This document shows positions 1 to 7,589 of a stretch of DNA of 16,800 nt, piece by piece. The notes below the pieces were generated by a model, which saw only the letters and a list, made by a program, of their open reading frames with translations, was not told where the DNA came from and searched no databases. Source of the stretch: Deltaproteobacteria bacterium (GTDB lineage: Bacteria; UBA10199; DSSB01); the NCBI GenBank assembly GCA_021414045.1, contig JAIOPF010000027.1, forward strand, positions 1 to 16,800. Direction: 5' to 3'. The first letter of the stretch is position 1. Every line of letters begins with the position of its first letter. Both the position numbers and the translations under genes were made by a program.

Positions 1-21
1 GGGCATTCCGATTCGCCCTTA

Positions 22-426
22 ATGACTATGAAAATTGAAATCGTCACTCCCTACCAGAACATCACCTCTGACGAAGCCGACGAAATCTACGCCGTCGGCC
101 CCAAAGGGGAGTTTGGTGTTTTACCGGGTCATGCGCACTACATTACCCCGCTTGCGACGGGCCGTCTGTATTACCGCAAGGGCGGAAAGCGTTTTGCCTT
201 CGTGGTCGAAGGTGGCTTTCTCGAGGTTTACGAAGAGAAAGTGATCGTCATGGCTGACCATGTCGAGAAGGCCGAAGACCTCGATCTGGCGAAATCGAAG
301 CAAGAGCTCGATAAGCTCGAGAAACAGCTTTCGCAAGGCACCTTGGAACCCGAACAATACGAACAGCTCCAACGCCGTCGCCTCAAAGAGCAAGTTCGCG
401 TGCAAACCTTATCCGAGGCCGCCTAA
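22..426 (+). CDS. atpC: ATP synthase F1 subunit epsilon
   Basis: This is the epsilon subunit of the F-type ATP synthase, part of the central stalk that couples proton flow through Fo to ATP synthesis at F1 and that can inhibit ATP hydrolysis. The 134-aa length is normal for the family. Residues 3-85 form the beta-sandwich, with the family pattern EIVTP near the start and GEFGVLPGHAHYITPL at about 29-44; residues 88-134 are the charged C-terminal helical hairpin. Two in-frame ATGs exist, at 22 and 28. The second gives MKIEIVTP, which fits family starts better, and neither has a clear Shine-Dalgarno sequence. In most genomes atpD lies just upstream, but too little sequence is present here to see its end. 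No terminator is visible before the next gene 90 bp downstream. Confidence 0.96.
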   Translation: MTMKIEIVTPYQNITSDEADEIYAVGPKGEFGVLPGHAHYITPLATGRLYYRKGGKRFAFVVEGGFLEVYEEKVIVMADHVEKAEDLDLAKSKQELDKLEKQLSQGTLEPEQYEQLQRRRLKEQVRVQTLSEAA

Positions 427-502
427 GCCTCTTCCCAAATCCCAAGAAATTTTGCTGTCCCCCGATCCTAGGCTGGTTTACAAAGAAACCCGCAGTTTAA
501 AG

Positions 503-508
503 AAGGAG
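503..508 (+). promoter_or_regulatory. Ribosome binding site that fixes a TTG start
   Basis: AAGGAG lies 8 nt before a TTG at 517. No ATG or GTG with comparable spacing is present, so this site supports TTG as the start codon of the lipoprotein gene. Confidence 0.75.
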
Positions 509-516
509 AGGGTGCT

Positions 517-3198
517 TTGATACGTCGCGTTCATTGGCGGGTCCTACCTTGCGTTACCATATTGATCGCTTTGACCCTGGGGCTTAGTTCCTGCAGCGGT
601 TGTCGCGGCAAAAAAAAGACGACTCCGAGCAAAAGCACCATTTCTCAACCGTCGGCGACTCCCCCTCCCGAGGCCCCGCCTTCAACCCCTGCGGTCAAAT
701 CGACCCCTTCACCGGTGGCGACGCCTGCTGTGGGACTTAAGTCACCGGAGACTTCTGGCCCCAAAACTGGCGCAACTCCAGCTCCGGGATCCTTGGGAAC
801 CCCTAACCCCACCGCTAGCAACGGCGATCAAGTTCCGAATGCGGAAAGCCTTCCGACGGAAAGTCAGGCTATGATTCAAGTCAGCGTGGGGGATCCGATC
901 AAGACGGCGGAGGGAACAACCCTCGTTTTGGACAAAGCCCAAGCGAGTTATGGTGGGAAGGCCCCGTTGAAATTTCTTTGGACCCTCTTATCCGGGCCAC
1001 AAGAGGCGATCAAAATCGCGAAAAACACCGATCTTCAGCCTAGGGTCATGATTGGCGATCTCGAGGCGCCGACGGAGTGGCTCTTAAGATTGCAAGTCAG
1101 CGACGGAAAGACCGAAAACAGCGCAGATCTCAAGATCAGCGCCTTTCCCGCCCATCTCGAGGCCGTTGCTCGCATCGGCGGTGCCTGGGTCGGCGTCAAA
1201 CGCATGGGCGACAAATGGGTCGCGGCCCGGGGCAACGACCTGGAAATTTTATCGCCGGACTTAAGTCCCTTGGCAAAGGTTACCCTCGGGCGGGCGATTG
1301 CGCAATTCTTCGCGGCGGTGGATGCGACCGGCAAGGGAACGATCTACGTCCAGGCTCCCGAGGGAAATTGGTCGGTACTGCAATCGGACCCGGCCGGTGG
1401 TAGTAAAAAAACCGACTTTCCGCAGCTGGGGAAAAACATCCGGCGCGTCGTCCCCTTCGAATTTGACAATACGCCCTATGTCTTCGCTTTGCTGGAACGC
1501 AGCATCGACCTTTGGAATATCAGCGATCCCTTGCATCCCAAGCTTAAAACCAGTCTCGGCGGTTTCTTGAAAAATCCGCTCTTTTTGACCTTTCTCCAGC
1601 GGAACATCTATGTGGCGGAGGAAGACGCGGTTCACTTGATTGATTTTTCGACGGGGAATTTAGTAGCCTCGGTGCCTTCCGGTGGCTCTATCACTTCGCT
1701 GGCCACTTATAGCCTGGATGGTAAGAACTACCTGCTGACGGCGATTGGGAAAGACCGCACGGCCCAAGGCCGTAAGGATTACGGCCTGCGGATTTTTGAA
1801 ATCGACGCGGGAGGCCGTTTGGGAGGGGAAAAGCGGATCGCTGTCGGGGAAGGCCTGCCCGTGGATAGGGCCGTCATGATTCCCGGAGCCGGTCAGGTCT
1901 TGCTCAGTGTTCCGACGGAAAAGGGTTTGGCCTTGCGGATGATCGATCTCAAGCAAGGTAAAGAGATTCCGCTCAATGGCGAGGCCGCGCAGGGCTTCAT
2001 TGCGATCAGCGAAATCACGACAGGACGCATCGCCGATAATTCGGTGGCCCTGATTTCCGATGGAAATCAACTCAAGGCGCTGGCTTTCAAGCCAAACGGC
2101 GAACCGCCCAGCTCTTACAGCGTGACCTTGTTCAAAAACTTGCCCGGCATTCTCAGCGCCGCTTGGGTGAAGGCGAGCGGGGATGCGGCTCATCTATGGG
2201 TAGGAGACGAAGGAACCCAAGCGGGTGGGGCCTTGGCGATCTTGAACGGACAAGAGTTTCGAGTCAACGAGGCCTGGAATGCCCCGGACGGAACCTATCC
2301 GGCTCACGCGGATTTTCGGACGGGCGGGGACCTCAACCCTCTGCTTTACCTTTCCGAAGATCTGGCCGCGCTCAAGCATTCGGGAGCCGAGGGTCTTTTG
2401 GGCTTAAGTTCCAGCAATCCGAAAGACGCCAGTTCGGTGGACTTTTCCAAAAATTTGGTCGGCGTGATCAATCCTCAAGGACAGCTTCGAGGTTCGGGAA
2501 TTGCGGGTCGTTCGACGGAAGCGGGACTGCGCATCGTGATTGCCGTCTCGCGCGTTTCCGGAAACGTGGGTGGAGCGGGAATCGCCTTGTTGGACAAGCC
2601 AACGGCCCAAGCAGCCAAGGCCTTCCTTACGGGAGACTTGGCTAAGGCCATGACCTTGATCCCAATGCAGGATGACAGGGACGTCGCGCTGAGCGCCGAC
2701 GGGAAGGCCGCCTTCGTCGCCGCGGGGGCGGACGGGCTGATCGCCGTGGATCTTGAGAAAAAAATTCCGGTCGCTCGAATGAGCTTGGGCACCACCGATT
2801 GGATCGCGGACCGAGTGCTTTTGGGCAAGAACGGAGACCTGGCTTTGGTATCTTTCGTCAATCGGGCCACTCGCAAGGTTTTGCTGAAGACCTTCGGCAT
2901 CGGTTCGGGCCTGCAGATGCAGGAATACGGGACCATTGCGGGTCTTGCGGCGGTGAATACCGTCGAGGGCGTTCGAGCCCCGCGCCCGGCCTTGACCGAA
3001 GACGACCTCTATCTCTTCATTCCGACCCAGCCTCGGGTTTTGGGCGTCTACAATCTCAGCAATCCCGCGGATCCGGCCAAGATTGCCGAAATGGAAGTCG
3101 ACAGCGAAATCCGGGGAGTGGCCTTGGCCAATCGATTCAAAGATATCTTCTTGGCTTTGGGTCCGGCGGGAGTGGCCAAATTGGCCTTTGGTTTCTAG
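517..3198 (+). CDS. Large lipoprotein with PKD-like domain and LVIVD-type beta-propeller
   Basis: The predicted product is an 893-aa lipoprotein anchored in the cell envelope. Residues 1-26 form a lipoprotein signal peptide with basic residues, a hydrophobic core and lipobox LSSC, so Cys26 is the expected lipidated residue. Residues 35-115 are a Pro/Thr/Ser-rich linker of low complexity. Residues 118-208 resemble a PKD/Ig-like domain (LKFLWTLLSG, then LRLQVSDG). The rest is beta-strand-rich with repeats of the LVIVD type, for example LWNISDPLHPKL near 330 and VYNLSNPADPAKI near the C-terminus, which points to one or more beta-propellers for binding proteins or ligands. No catalytic motif is apparent. 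The start is TTG with a good AAGGAG. It may be co-transcribed with atpC. It converges on nth with a 4-bp overlap. The exact role is unknown. Confidence 0.88.
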   Translation: MIRRVHWRVLPCVTILIALTLGLSSCSGCRGKKKTTPSKSTISQPSATPPPEAPPSTPAVKSTPSPVATPAVGLKSPETSGPKTGATPAPGSLGTPNPTASNGDQVPNAESLPTESQAMIQVSVGDPIKTAEGTTLVLDKAQASYGGKAPLKFLWTLLSGPQEAIKIAKNTDLQPRVMIGDLEAPTEWLLRLQVSDGKTENSADLKISAFPAHLEAVARIGGAWVGVKRMGDKWVAARGNDLEILSPDLSPLAKVTLGRAIAQFFAAVDATGKGTIYVQAPEGNWSVLQSDPAGGSKKTDFPQLGKNIRRVVPFEFDNTPYVFALLERSIDLWNISDPLHPKLKTSLGGFLKNPLFLTFLQRNIYVAEEDAVHLIDFSTGNLVASVPSGGSITSLATYSLDGKNYLLTAIGKDRTAQGRKDYGLRIFEIDAGGRLGGEKRIAVGEGLPVDRAVMIPGAGQVLLSVPTEKGLALRMIDLKQGKEIPLNGEAAQGFIAISEITTGRIADNSVALISDGNQLKALAFKPNGEPPSSYSVTLFKNLPGILSAAWVKASGDAAHLWVGDEGTQAGGALAILNGQEFRVNEAWNAPDGTYPAHADFRTGGDLNPLLYLSEDLAALKHSGAEGLLGLSSSNPKDASSVDFSKNLVGVINPQGQLRGSGIAGRSTEAGLRIVIAVSRVSGNVGGAGIALLDKPTAQAAKAFLTGDLAKAMTLIPMQDDRDVALSADGKAAFVAAGADGLIAVDLEKKIPVARMSLGTTDWIADRVLLGKNGDLALVSFVNRATRKVLLKTFGIGSGLQMQEYGTIAGLAAVNTVEGVRAPRPALTEDDLYLFIPTQPRVLGVYNLSNPADPAKIAEMEVDSEIRGVALANRFKDIFLALGPAGVAKLAFGF

Positions 3199-3857
3199 CT
3201 TTTCCTCGATTTTTTGAGTCCCGAAAAATAGCGACAGCCGCGTTGCAAAGGGCAGGCGTCGCAGGCCGGCTTTCGAGCGTCGCAAAGGCCCCGGCCGTGG
3301 GCGATCAGCAGGTGGTGGGCCTCCGTCCAGTGCGCCCGGGGAATAGTCTTCTGTAGTTCCAGTTCCACCTGAAGCGGATTTTTGCCCTTCGCTAGTCCCA
3401 ATCGTCGAGAGACTCGAAAGACATGGGTGTCGACGGCGATGGCCGGAGTGCCGAAGGCGTTGGAGATGACGACATTGGCCGTTTTTCTGCCGACGCCCGG
3501 TAGCTGAGTTAAGGCATCAAAATTCTGAGGGACCTCTCCGTTAAATTCGTGGACGAGCTTCTGGCAGGTGGCGAGAATGTTTTTTGTCTTGGCCTGAAAA
3601 AGGCCGCAGGTCTTGATGTAAGACATCAGACCCTTTTCTCCCAGTTGCAGCATTTTTTGGGGCGAATCCGCCTTCTTAAATAGGTCGGGAGTAATGAGGT
3701 TTACACGCTTGTCGGTGCATTGGGCGGAGAGGATGGTGGCGATCAATAACTCAAAGGGGCTGCGGTAATCCAAGCCGCAGTGCGCCTCGGGGTAGAGCTT
3801 GCGGAGTTGGTCGAGAATGTTTTTAGCTTTGGCTGTGGGCACAAAATGAAGGGCCAT
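3195..3857 (-). CDS. nth: Endonuclease III (DNA glycosylase/AP lyase)
   Basis: This is a bifunctional base-excision-repair enzyme that removes oxidised pyrimidines and cleaves the abasic site. Its 220 aa match the family. The helix-hairpin-helix LPGVGRKTANVV lies at 119-130 with catalytic Lys125. The catalytic Asp is Asp143 in AVDTHVFRVSRRLGL. The [4Fe-4S] ligands are Cys192, Cys199, Cys202 and Cys208 with the expected C-x6-C-x2-C-x5-C spacing. The N-terminal block SPFELLIATILSAQCTDKRVN is also typical. The ATG at 3857 gives a normal N-terminus, but it sits inside a stable hairpin 17 nt after the 3' end of tRNA-Val, so translation initiation or co-transcription may be limited. Its stop overlaps that of the convergent lipoprotein gene within the palindrome CTAG. 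Confidence 0.97.
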   Translation of the reverse strand: MALHFVPTAKAKNILDQLRKLYPEAHCGLDYRSPFELLIATILSAQCTDKRVNLITPDLFKKADSPQKMLQLGEKGLMSYIKTCGLFQAKTKNILATCQKLVHEFNGEVPQNFDALTQLPGVGRKTANVVISNAFGTPAIAVDTHVFRVSRRLGLAKGKNPLQVELELQKTIPRAHWTEAHHLLIAHGRGLCDARKPACDACPLQRGCRYFSGLKKSRKS

Positions 3858-3870
3858 CCGTGGATGGCCC
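3851..3870 (-). terminator. Terminator-like hairpin between tRNA-Val and nth, covering the nth start codon
   Basis: A perfect inverted repeat, GGGCCATCC / GGATGGCCC, is separated by 2 nt, giving an 8-bp stem with a CACG tetraloop in RNA read from the minus strand. It is followed on that strand by the T-rich run TTCATTTT. It begins 4 nt after the tRNA 3' end, as expected for a tRNA terminator. The nth ATG is in the 3' arm of the stem. The U-tract is interrupted, so termination may be partial. Confidence 0.6.
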
Positions 3871-3874
3871 CTAA

Positions 3875-3951
3875 TGGTAGGCGTATGCGGACTTGAACCG
3901 CAGACCTCCTCGATGTGAACGAGGCGCTCTAACCAGCTGAGCTATACGCCT
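3875..3951 (-). tRNA. tRNA-Val, anticodon CAC
   Basis: Reading the minus strand from 3951 gives a full 77-nt cloverleaf. The acceptor stem AGGCGTA pairs exactly with TACGCCT. T8 and A9 are followed by the D-stem GCTC/GAGC. The anticodon stem CCTCG/CGAGG encloses the loop TTCACAT with anticodon CAC, which reads GUG (Val). The variable loop is AGGTC, and the T-arm is TGCGG-TTCAAGT-CCGCA. Discriminator A73 is followed by an encoded CCA. A73 and the A35/C36 anticodon bases match valine identity. It lies on the same strand as the upstream regulator gene and downstream nth. Confidence 0.97.
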
Positions 3952-4068
3952 GTATCCCCATTTGGGGAAATTTCCATTAACCTTGGCTTCGCGGATTGGC
4001 AACGGGAAAATCCACACCGAGGTCTCCATTTCTTCATTTGACCAAGAATGTAACAAAAGTAGTCAGTT
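3952..4068. other. Gap between regulator gene and tRNA-Val, with palindromes
   Basis: The gap contains CCCCATTTGGGG at 3956-3967 and the exact palindrome GGAAATTTCC at 3966-3975, directly upstream of the tRNA on its strand. A possible -35 TTGCCA (minus strand) has only a poor -10 partner. I see no confident promoter and no terminator for the regulator gene. Confidence 0.35.
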
Positions 4069-6849
4069 TTAAGTGGGTGTTGGAGATGGGTTTTTCCCGA
4101 ATTTGGGAGGGATACCGAACTGTTCGATCTTAAGATAAAGGGTACGGCGAGAGATCTTGAGCATTTGAGCCGCCTTGACTTTATTGCCACCTACCTTTTC
4201 CAGGGCATATAAAATCGCCTTTTTCTCCAGATCCGCGATTTGGGGGTCTAGTCCCCGGGACTCTGGATCTTGGAAATCCCCATTTGGAACGGCTTGCAAC
4301 TGCCGTTCGACCGAAGCCTTGGATTGTCTTAATTCTTCGAGGGACCTTTCCATTTCCTCGCGGGTCTCGGTGTGTCCCAGTGCCAGCGTGGCTTGGTCGG
4401 CCAAGGCCTCCAGCCATGGAAGGTGTTCGGCTTGAAATACCCCTTGGCGATGGCGATTTTCCAAGTAAAGCACCCCAAGGGCTCGAGACCCCGCCCGCAA
4501 AGGGACACAGAGCAAGGAGCGTAACGGCGTCGCCCGCGATGCGGCATGCGAACCGTCCTCATTTGGAGGTGCGTCATAAATAATTTGTGACGCACTTTGA
4601 CGCAGCACTTCCTCCGCGATACGGCGACCGAACCGCATCTCTTCTCGGTCCCAAATCGTCGGATCCAGGCGACGCGTGGCTCGCATCTCGAGTTGGCCTT
4701 GTTGGTCCAAGGCCACGAAGCCGCTTTCGGCATCGGTGAATCGCAGGGCCACCGTCAGCGTTTCTTCCAGCAAGGCCTGGGTGCTGCTTTGCTGCAGCAT
4801 GCGGCTTTGGAGGGAACGCCATTTTTCGAAAACGACCATGGCCCCGGACGAGCCAGAGGGTAGGGTACCGTCGGCGGTAGCGACCGCAGGTCTGGGGATC
4901 GCCTTGGCCTTGGCGATGGCTTCCAGGCCCTCTGTAATTCGCTGCTTTTTGCGATCCCGAAGAAAGCTGTCGCGATAGGGTTCGGGAACTTCGGGGAGTA
5001 ATTCGCTGAGAATTTCTTGGGCGCGGTGATAGGAAGCCTCGGCCTCCTCGAGGCGTCCTTGCAAGCGCTCGAGGTCTCCGATGTCCGTGTGGATTTGCCA
5101 GAGGATAATAGTGTCCGCACGGCCGGCGGCCTCCTCCCGGATTTTTTCGTAGGTGGCGGCGACCCATGTCGGCAGAATATTTCCCTGCGACACCGCTTGT
5201 TTCGCGCACAACCATTCCACTTGAAGGCCGTGGGGGCTTTCCCCCGCCTCGGCTTCGTATCGCTGGATTTCCCGGAGCGAGGCCTCGCGGGCTTCTTGGC
5301 GCCCTTGGGAGAACTCGAAATTGGCCCGTGCTAGCAGCGCCCGGATAATGACGGCCTTTTCGCCCAGATCCTTGGCCTGGACTAGGGCCTGACGAAGATA
5401 GTCTTCCGTTTTTTCCGGGTTGCCGCGGCCTTCTTCCGCGACGGTCATCAGATAGAGGTTGTCGGCGACCAGGGACGGCATTTCTTCTTGGCGTCCAAGG
5501 TCGAGCGAGCGAATGAGCGACCCTTCCGCCTCATGCCAACGCCCGAAATGAAGATAGAGCTGCCCGAGGCGATTTAAGATCGAGGCTTCGGTCTTGCGCT
5601 GAGTCAATTCGCGAGCCAGGTTCAGTGCGGACTGATAAAGCTGATAGGCCTTCGCCCACCGCCCTTGGTCGCCATAGAGCGCGGCGGCATTGACGGAAAA
5701 GGTCATTTCCTGATCGCGGCGCTTGGCTTCGTGAGCAAAATCCGCCGCTCTCTCGAAATGCAAGGCGGCCTGGACGAAATCCTTTTCGGCCTGACAGCTT
5801 AGTCCCTTGTAATTTTCAAACCTCGCCCTTTTGATCGCGGGTGCCTGGTTTAAGAGCTCTTCCGGTGTGGAATGGAGGAAGGTCTTTGCCTCGCGACGAC
5901 GACCCTGGCGAAAGGAAAGGTAGGCCCCTGTCAGGTAATACTCCAGGTTGGGCCGGGATTTCAGTGCAGGGTGTTCATGGAGTTTTAGTAATAAAGATTG
6001 GGCCTCGGCGAGGCGGCCGAGCTCGGACAGCAAATAAATGAGGGTCGCGAGAAAGTCAGCGACCAAGGCCGGGTTGGTCCATTGATAGACCTGGGGGATC
6101 CAGGGTTCAGCGAAGGCCAAGGCTTCTTTCTCGATGCATTGGATCACGCCGGGGGGGACGGCGCTTTCCCGCAGCATTTCAAGATCGAGGCCCCCTTTCT
6201 CCCAAGCTTCGGCACCAGGCAATTTTCCTAGAGCCATTTGGTAGAAGATCAGGCCCAAGGAGTAGAGGTCGGCTCGTGGGTCTGGTTGGTCACCCGCGAG
6301 CAGCTCCGGGGCCCAATAGGGCCTGCAGTCGGCCCAAGCTTCTTGGGGGAGATTCGGTCCTAGGGACAGGCCGAAGTCGGTTAATTTCAAATGTAGGCGA
6401 TCGGGGATTTTTTCTAGAGAATTTCCGGAAATCTTGAGGACCAACAGGCTTTCGGGTTTGAGGGCACCGTGGACGATGCCCCCCTCATGGAGTTCACCCA
6501 GGGCCCAAGCGGCTTGAACCATGAGTTGGAATACGATGCCCCACTCTTGAACCGCCGCCTCTTGGATTAAGCCCCTACCCTCCACATGCTCGGTGGAGTA
6601 AAAAAGCACCTCTCCCTCCTGGCCCCATTCGATGAGCCGGAGAAGATTGGGGTGCCGTAAAAGCTGAAGTTGGTCCCAATTTTGACGAAAGGCCTTAGGG
6701 TCGGGAGAAAATCCCTTCTGGAAGATTTTTAAGTTCAGGAGCCGTCCGGAGCTCTCGAGGTCTTTTGCTAAATAGGTAACTGCAAAAGCTCCTTGGTTTA
6801 GGATTCGAACTAGCTCGTAGCGTTGAACAATTTTTTTTTCATATTCCAT
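4069..6849 (-). CDS. Pseudokinase-TPR-GAF-Fis-HTH regulatory protein
   Basis: This 926-aa cytoplasmic regulator has a Hanks-type Ser/Thr kinase fold at about 8-270, helical TPR-like repeats at about 275-620, a GAF sensor domain at about 674-825, a short coiled coil at about 828-855 and a Fis-type helix-turn-helix at 868-912 (GGNKVKAAQMLKISRRTLYL). In the kinase domain the ATP-contacting Lys41, DFG (158-160), APE (180-182) and Asp194 are kept. The HRD motif, however, reads HGA at 127-129, and the following Asn is Ser134, so the catalytic Asp and a Mg ligand are missing; the glycine loop is also degenerate. It is probably a pseudokinase. There is no AAA+ domain, although this type of Fis HTH is usual in sigma-54 activators. 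The start at 6849 has no clear Shine-Dalgarno but lies correctly just before the glycine loop. Ligand, partner and target DNA are unknown. Confidence 0.9.
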   Translation of the reverse strand: MEYEKKIVQRYELVRILNQGAFAVTYLAKDLESSGRLLNLKIFQKGFSPDPKAFRQNWDQLQLLRHPNLLRLIEWGQEGEVLFYSTEHVEGRGLIQEAAVQEWGIVFQLMVQAAWALGELHEGGIVHGALKPESLLVLKISGNSLEKIPDRLHLKLTDFGLSLGPNLPQEAWADCRPYWAPELLAGDQPDPRADLYSLGLIFYQMALGKLPGAEAWEKGGLDLEMLRESAVPPGVIQCIEKEALAFAEPWIPQVYQWTNPALVADFLATLIYLLSELGRLAEAQSLLLKLHEHPALKSRPNLEYYLTGAYLSFRQGRRREAKTFLHSTPEELLNQAPAIKRARFENYKGLSCQAEKDFVQAALHFERAADFAHEAKRRDQEMTFSVNAAALYGDQGRWAKAYQLYQSALNLARELTQRKTEASILNRLGQLYLHFGRWHEAEGSLIRSLDLGRQEEMPSLVADNLYLMTVAEEGRGNPEKTEDYLRQALVQAKDLGEKAVIIRALLARANFEFSQGRQEAREASLREIQRYEAEAGESPHGLQVEWLCAKQAVSQGNILPTWVAATYEKIREEAAGRADTIILWQIHTDIGDLERLQGRLEEAEASYHRAQEILSELLPEVPEPYRDSFLRDRKKQRITEGLEAIAKAKAIPRPAVATADGTLPSGSSGAMVVFEKWRSLQSRMLQQSSTQALLEETLTVALRFTDAESGFVALDQQGQLEMRATRRLDPTIWDREEMRFGRRIAEEVLRQSASQIIYDAPPNEDGSHAASRATPLRSLLCVPLRAGSRALGVLYLENRHRQGVFQAEHLPWLEALADQATLALGHTETREEMERSLEELRQSKASVERQLQAVPNGDFQDPESRGLDPQIADLEKKAILYALEKVGGNKVKAAQMLKISRRTLYLKIEQFGIPPKFGKNPSPTPT

Positions 6850-6869
6850 ACTGAAAATATGACTACTTA

Positions 6870-6945
6870 ATTTACATTAAAATGGAAATAAAAACGAGAT
6901 TGGTAAATTTTAAATAATAAAACCAATAAGTTATATAATGTAAAT
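6870..6945. repeat. Nested inverted repeats upstream of the pseudokinase regulator gene
   Basis: The outer arms are ATTTACATTA (6870-6879) and TAATGTAAAT (6936-6945), exact over 10 bp. The inner arms are ATTGGT (6899-6904) and ACCAAT (6922-6927). They start 21 bp before the regulator's start codon, in very AT-rich DNA that probably carries its promoter, and could be operator sites or a 5'-leader stem. Confidence 0.5.
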
Positions 6946-7002
6946 ATTTTATACAGAAATAGAGATGGGATTCTTAGAAAACCAACTCTTTCACTGAGAG
7001 GA

Positions 7003-7018
7003 CTTGAGTGACCTCAAG
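7003..7018 (+). repeat. Short inverted repeat overlapping a Shine-Dalgarno sequence
   Basis: CTTGAG-TGAC-CTCAAG has perfect 6-bp arms and a 4-nt loop. The right arm overlaps AAGGAG at 7016-7021, which serves the micro-ORF at 7029. In RNA the stem could partly hide that ribosome site. Confidence 0.4.
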
Positions 7019-7028
7019 GAGATCAATC

Positions 7029-7070
7029 ATGGTGTGTTGGGCTTTGAAAATCATTATGAATACTTTTTAA
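7029..7070 (+). CDS. Possible 13-codon leader-type micro-ORF
   Basis: ATG at 7029 is preceded by a consensus AAGGAG with 7-nt spacing and opens 13 codons (MVCWALKIIMNTF) before TAA. It lies in AT-rich DNA between divergent genes. The good ribosome site is the only evidence; no terminator or attenuator pair is visible after it. It may be chance. Confidence 0.25.
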   Translation: MVCWALKIIMNTF

Positions 7071-7111
7071 ACATATTTTTCAGCATCTCAAATAAATGGG
7101 AATAATCTGAA

Positions 7112-7267
7112 ATGACCCAAACTTTAGAAAAAGGCGGGGTAATCCATTCAGAAAATGGGAAAGGATATTCCTGGATTGGGGCAAATTCACTACATGCAAT
7201 GGGAGGAAGGGAGCGAATTGGAGACTTTTTTCCGCAAATTAATTCCGTACAATCATTTAACTATTGA
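7112..7267 (+). CDS. Candidate 51-aa small protein, unrecognised
   Basis: An ATG-started frame of 51 codons begins MTQTLEKGGVIHSENG and ends QSFNY. It is hydrophilic, with no signal peptide, membrane helix or motif. There is no clear Shine-Dalgarno. It lies in AT-rich DNA ending 39 bp before a sigma-54 promoter sequence. A frame of this length can arise by chance in such DNA, so this is a weak call. Confidence 0.22.
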   Translation: MTQTLEKGGVIHSENGKGYSWIGANSLHAMGGRERIGDFFPQINSVQSFNY

Positions 7268-7306
7268 TTATTGAAGAGATATTTTAATTTATCCTCAATT
7301 GAAGTT

Positions 7307-7323
7307 TTGGCAGGGCCTTTGCT
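7307..7323 (+). promoter_or_regulatory. Sigma-54 promoter, first of three
   Basis: TTGGCAGGGCCTTTGCT has GG at 7309-7310 and GC at 7321-7322, the exact GG-N10-GC spacing of the -24/-12 RpoN promoter, with flanking TTGGCA and TTTGCT both matching consensus. The predicted transcription start is about 7334, which would run to the terminator at 7590-7626. Confidence 0.75.
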
Positions 7324-7335
7324 TATGTATTTGGT

Positions 7336-7566
7336 ATGGTACGACAAGCAAAGCAAAGCATCGCACAAGAGAAGACCTGGGAAGGAAGTCCCAACGAGTT
7401 TTTGGATGGAATCCATCTCGTTGGCGAGGAGGCACCTGCCTTTTCGGGAGATCCCTTGCTGCGGTCGGCCCTAGGTGAAGAACTACGGAGGATTCAGGCC
7501 CGCGCGACCAAAGGGGACAATATGGCCCGACGTTATGTCGGCAGTTGGCGCAAGGTGCTTGGTTAA
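7336..7566 (+). CDS. Small hypothetical protein downstream of a sigma-54 promoter
   Basis: The frame codes for 76 aa, unrecognised, mostly hydrophilic, with no signal peptide or membrane helix and a basic C-terminus (MARRYVGSWRKVLG). Its second half uses GC-rich third positions like neighbouring genes, which supports real coding. It ends 23 bp before a strong terminator and lies right after a sigma-54 promoter, so it appears to be the only gene of its transcript. The predicted transcript start at about 7334 leaves a leader of only 2 nt before this ATG, and an in-frame stop at 7300-7302 rules out a longer form. It is either leaderless or starts further in, for example at the TTG at 7402. The transcript could also act as RNA. 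Function unknown. Confidence 0.55.
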   Translation: MVRQAKQSIAQEKTWEGSPNEFLDGIHLVGEEAPAFSGDPLLRSALGEELRRIQARATKGDNMARRYVGSWRKVLG

Positions 7567-7589
7567 TTTTCTTTCAAGTGTTTGGGAGT

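Noticed and set aside
2404..3285. 293-codon minus-strand frame inside the lipoprotein gene
   Set aside because: Antisense shadow of a clear lipoprotein; it also runs into nth and has Arg/Gly/Gln-rich, motif-free translation.
7271..7474. 67-codon TTG-started frame overlapping the 76-aa ORF
   Set aside because: It spans the sigma-54 promoter, has no ribosome site, and its composition is less protein-like than the overlapping 76-aa frame.
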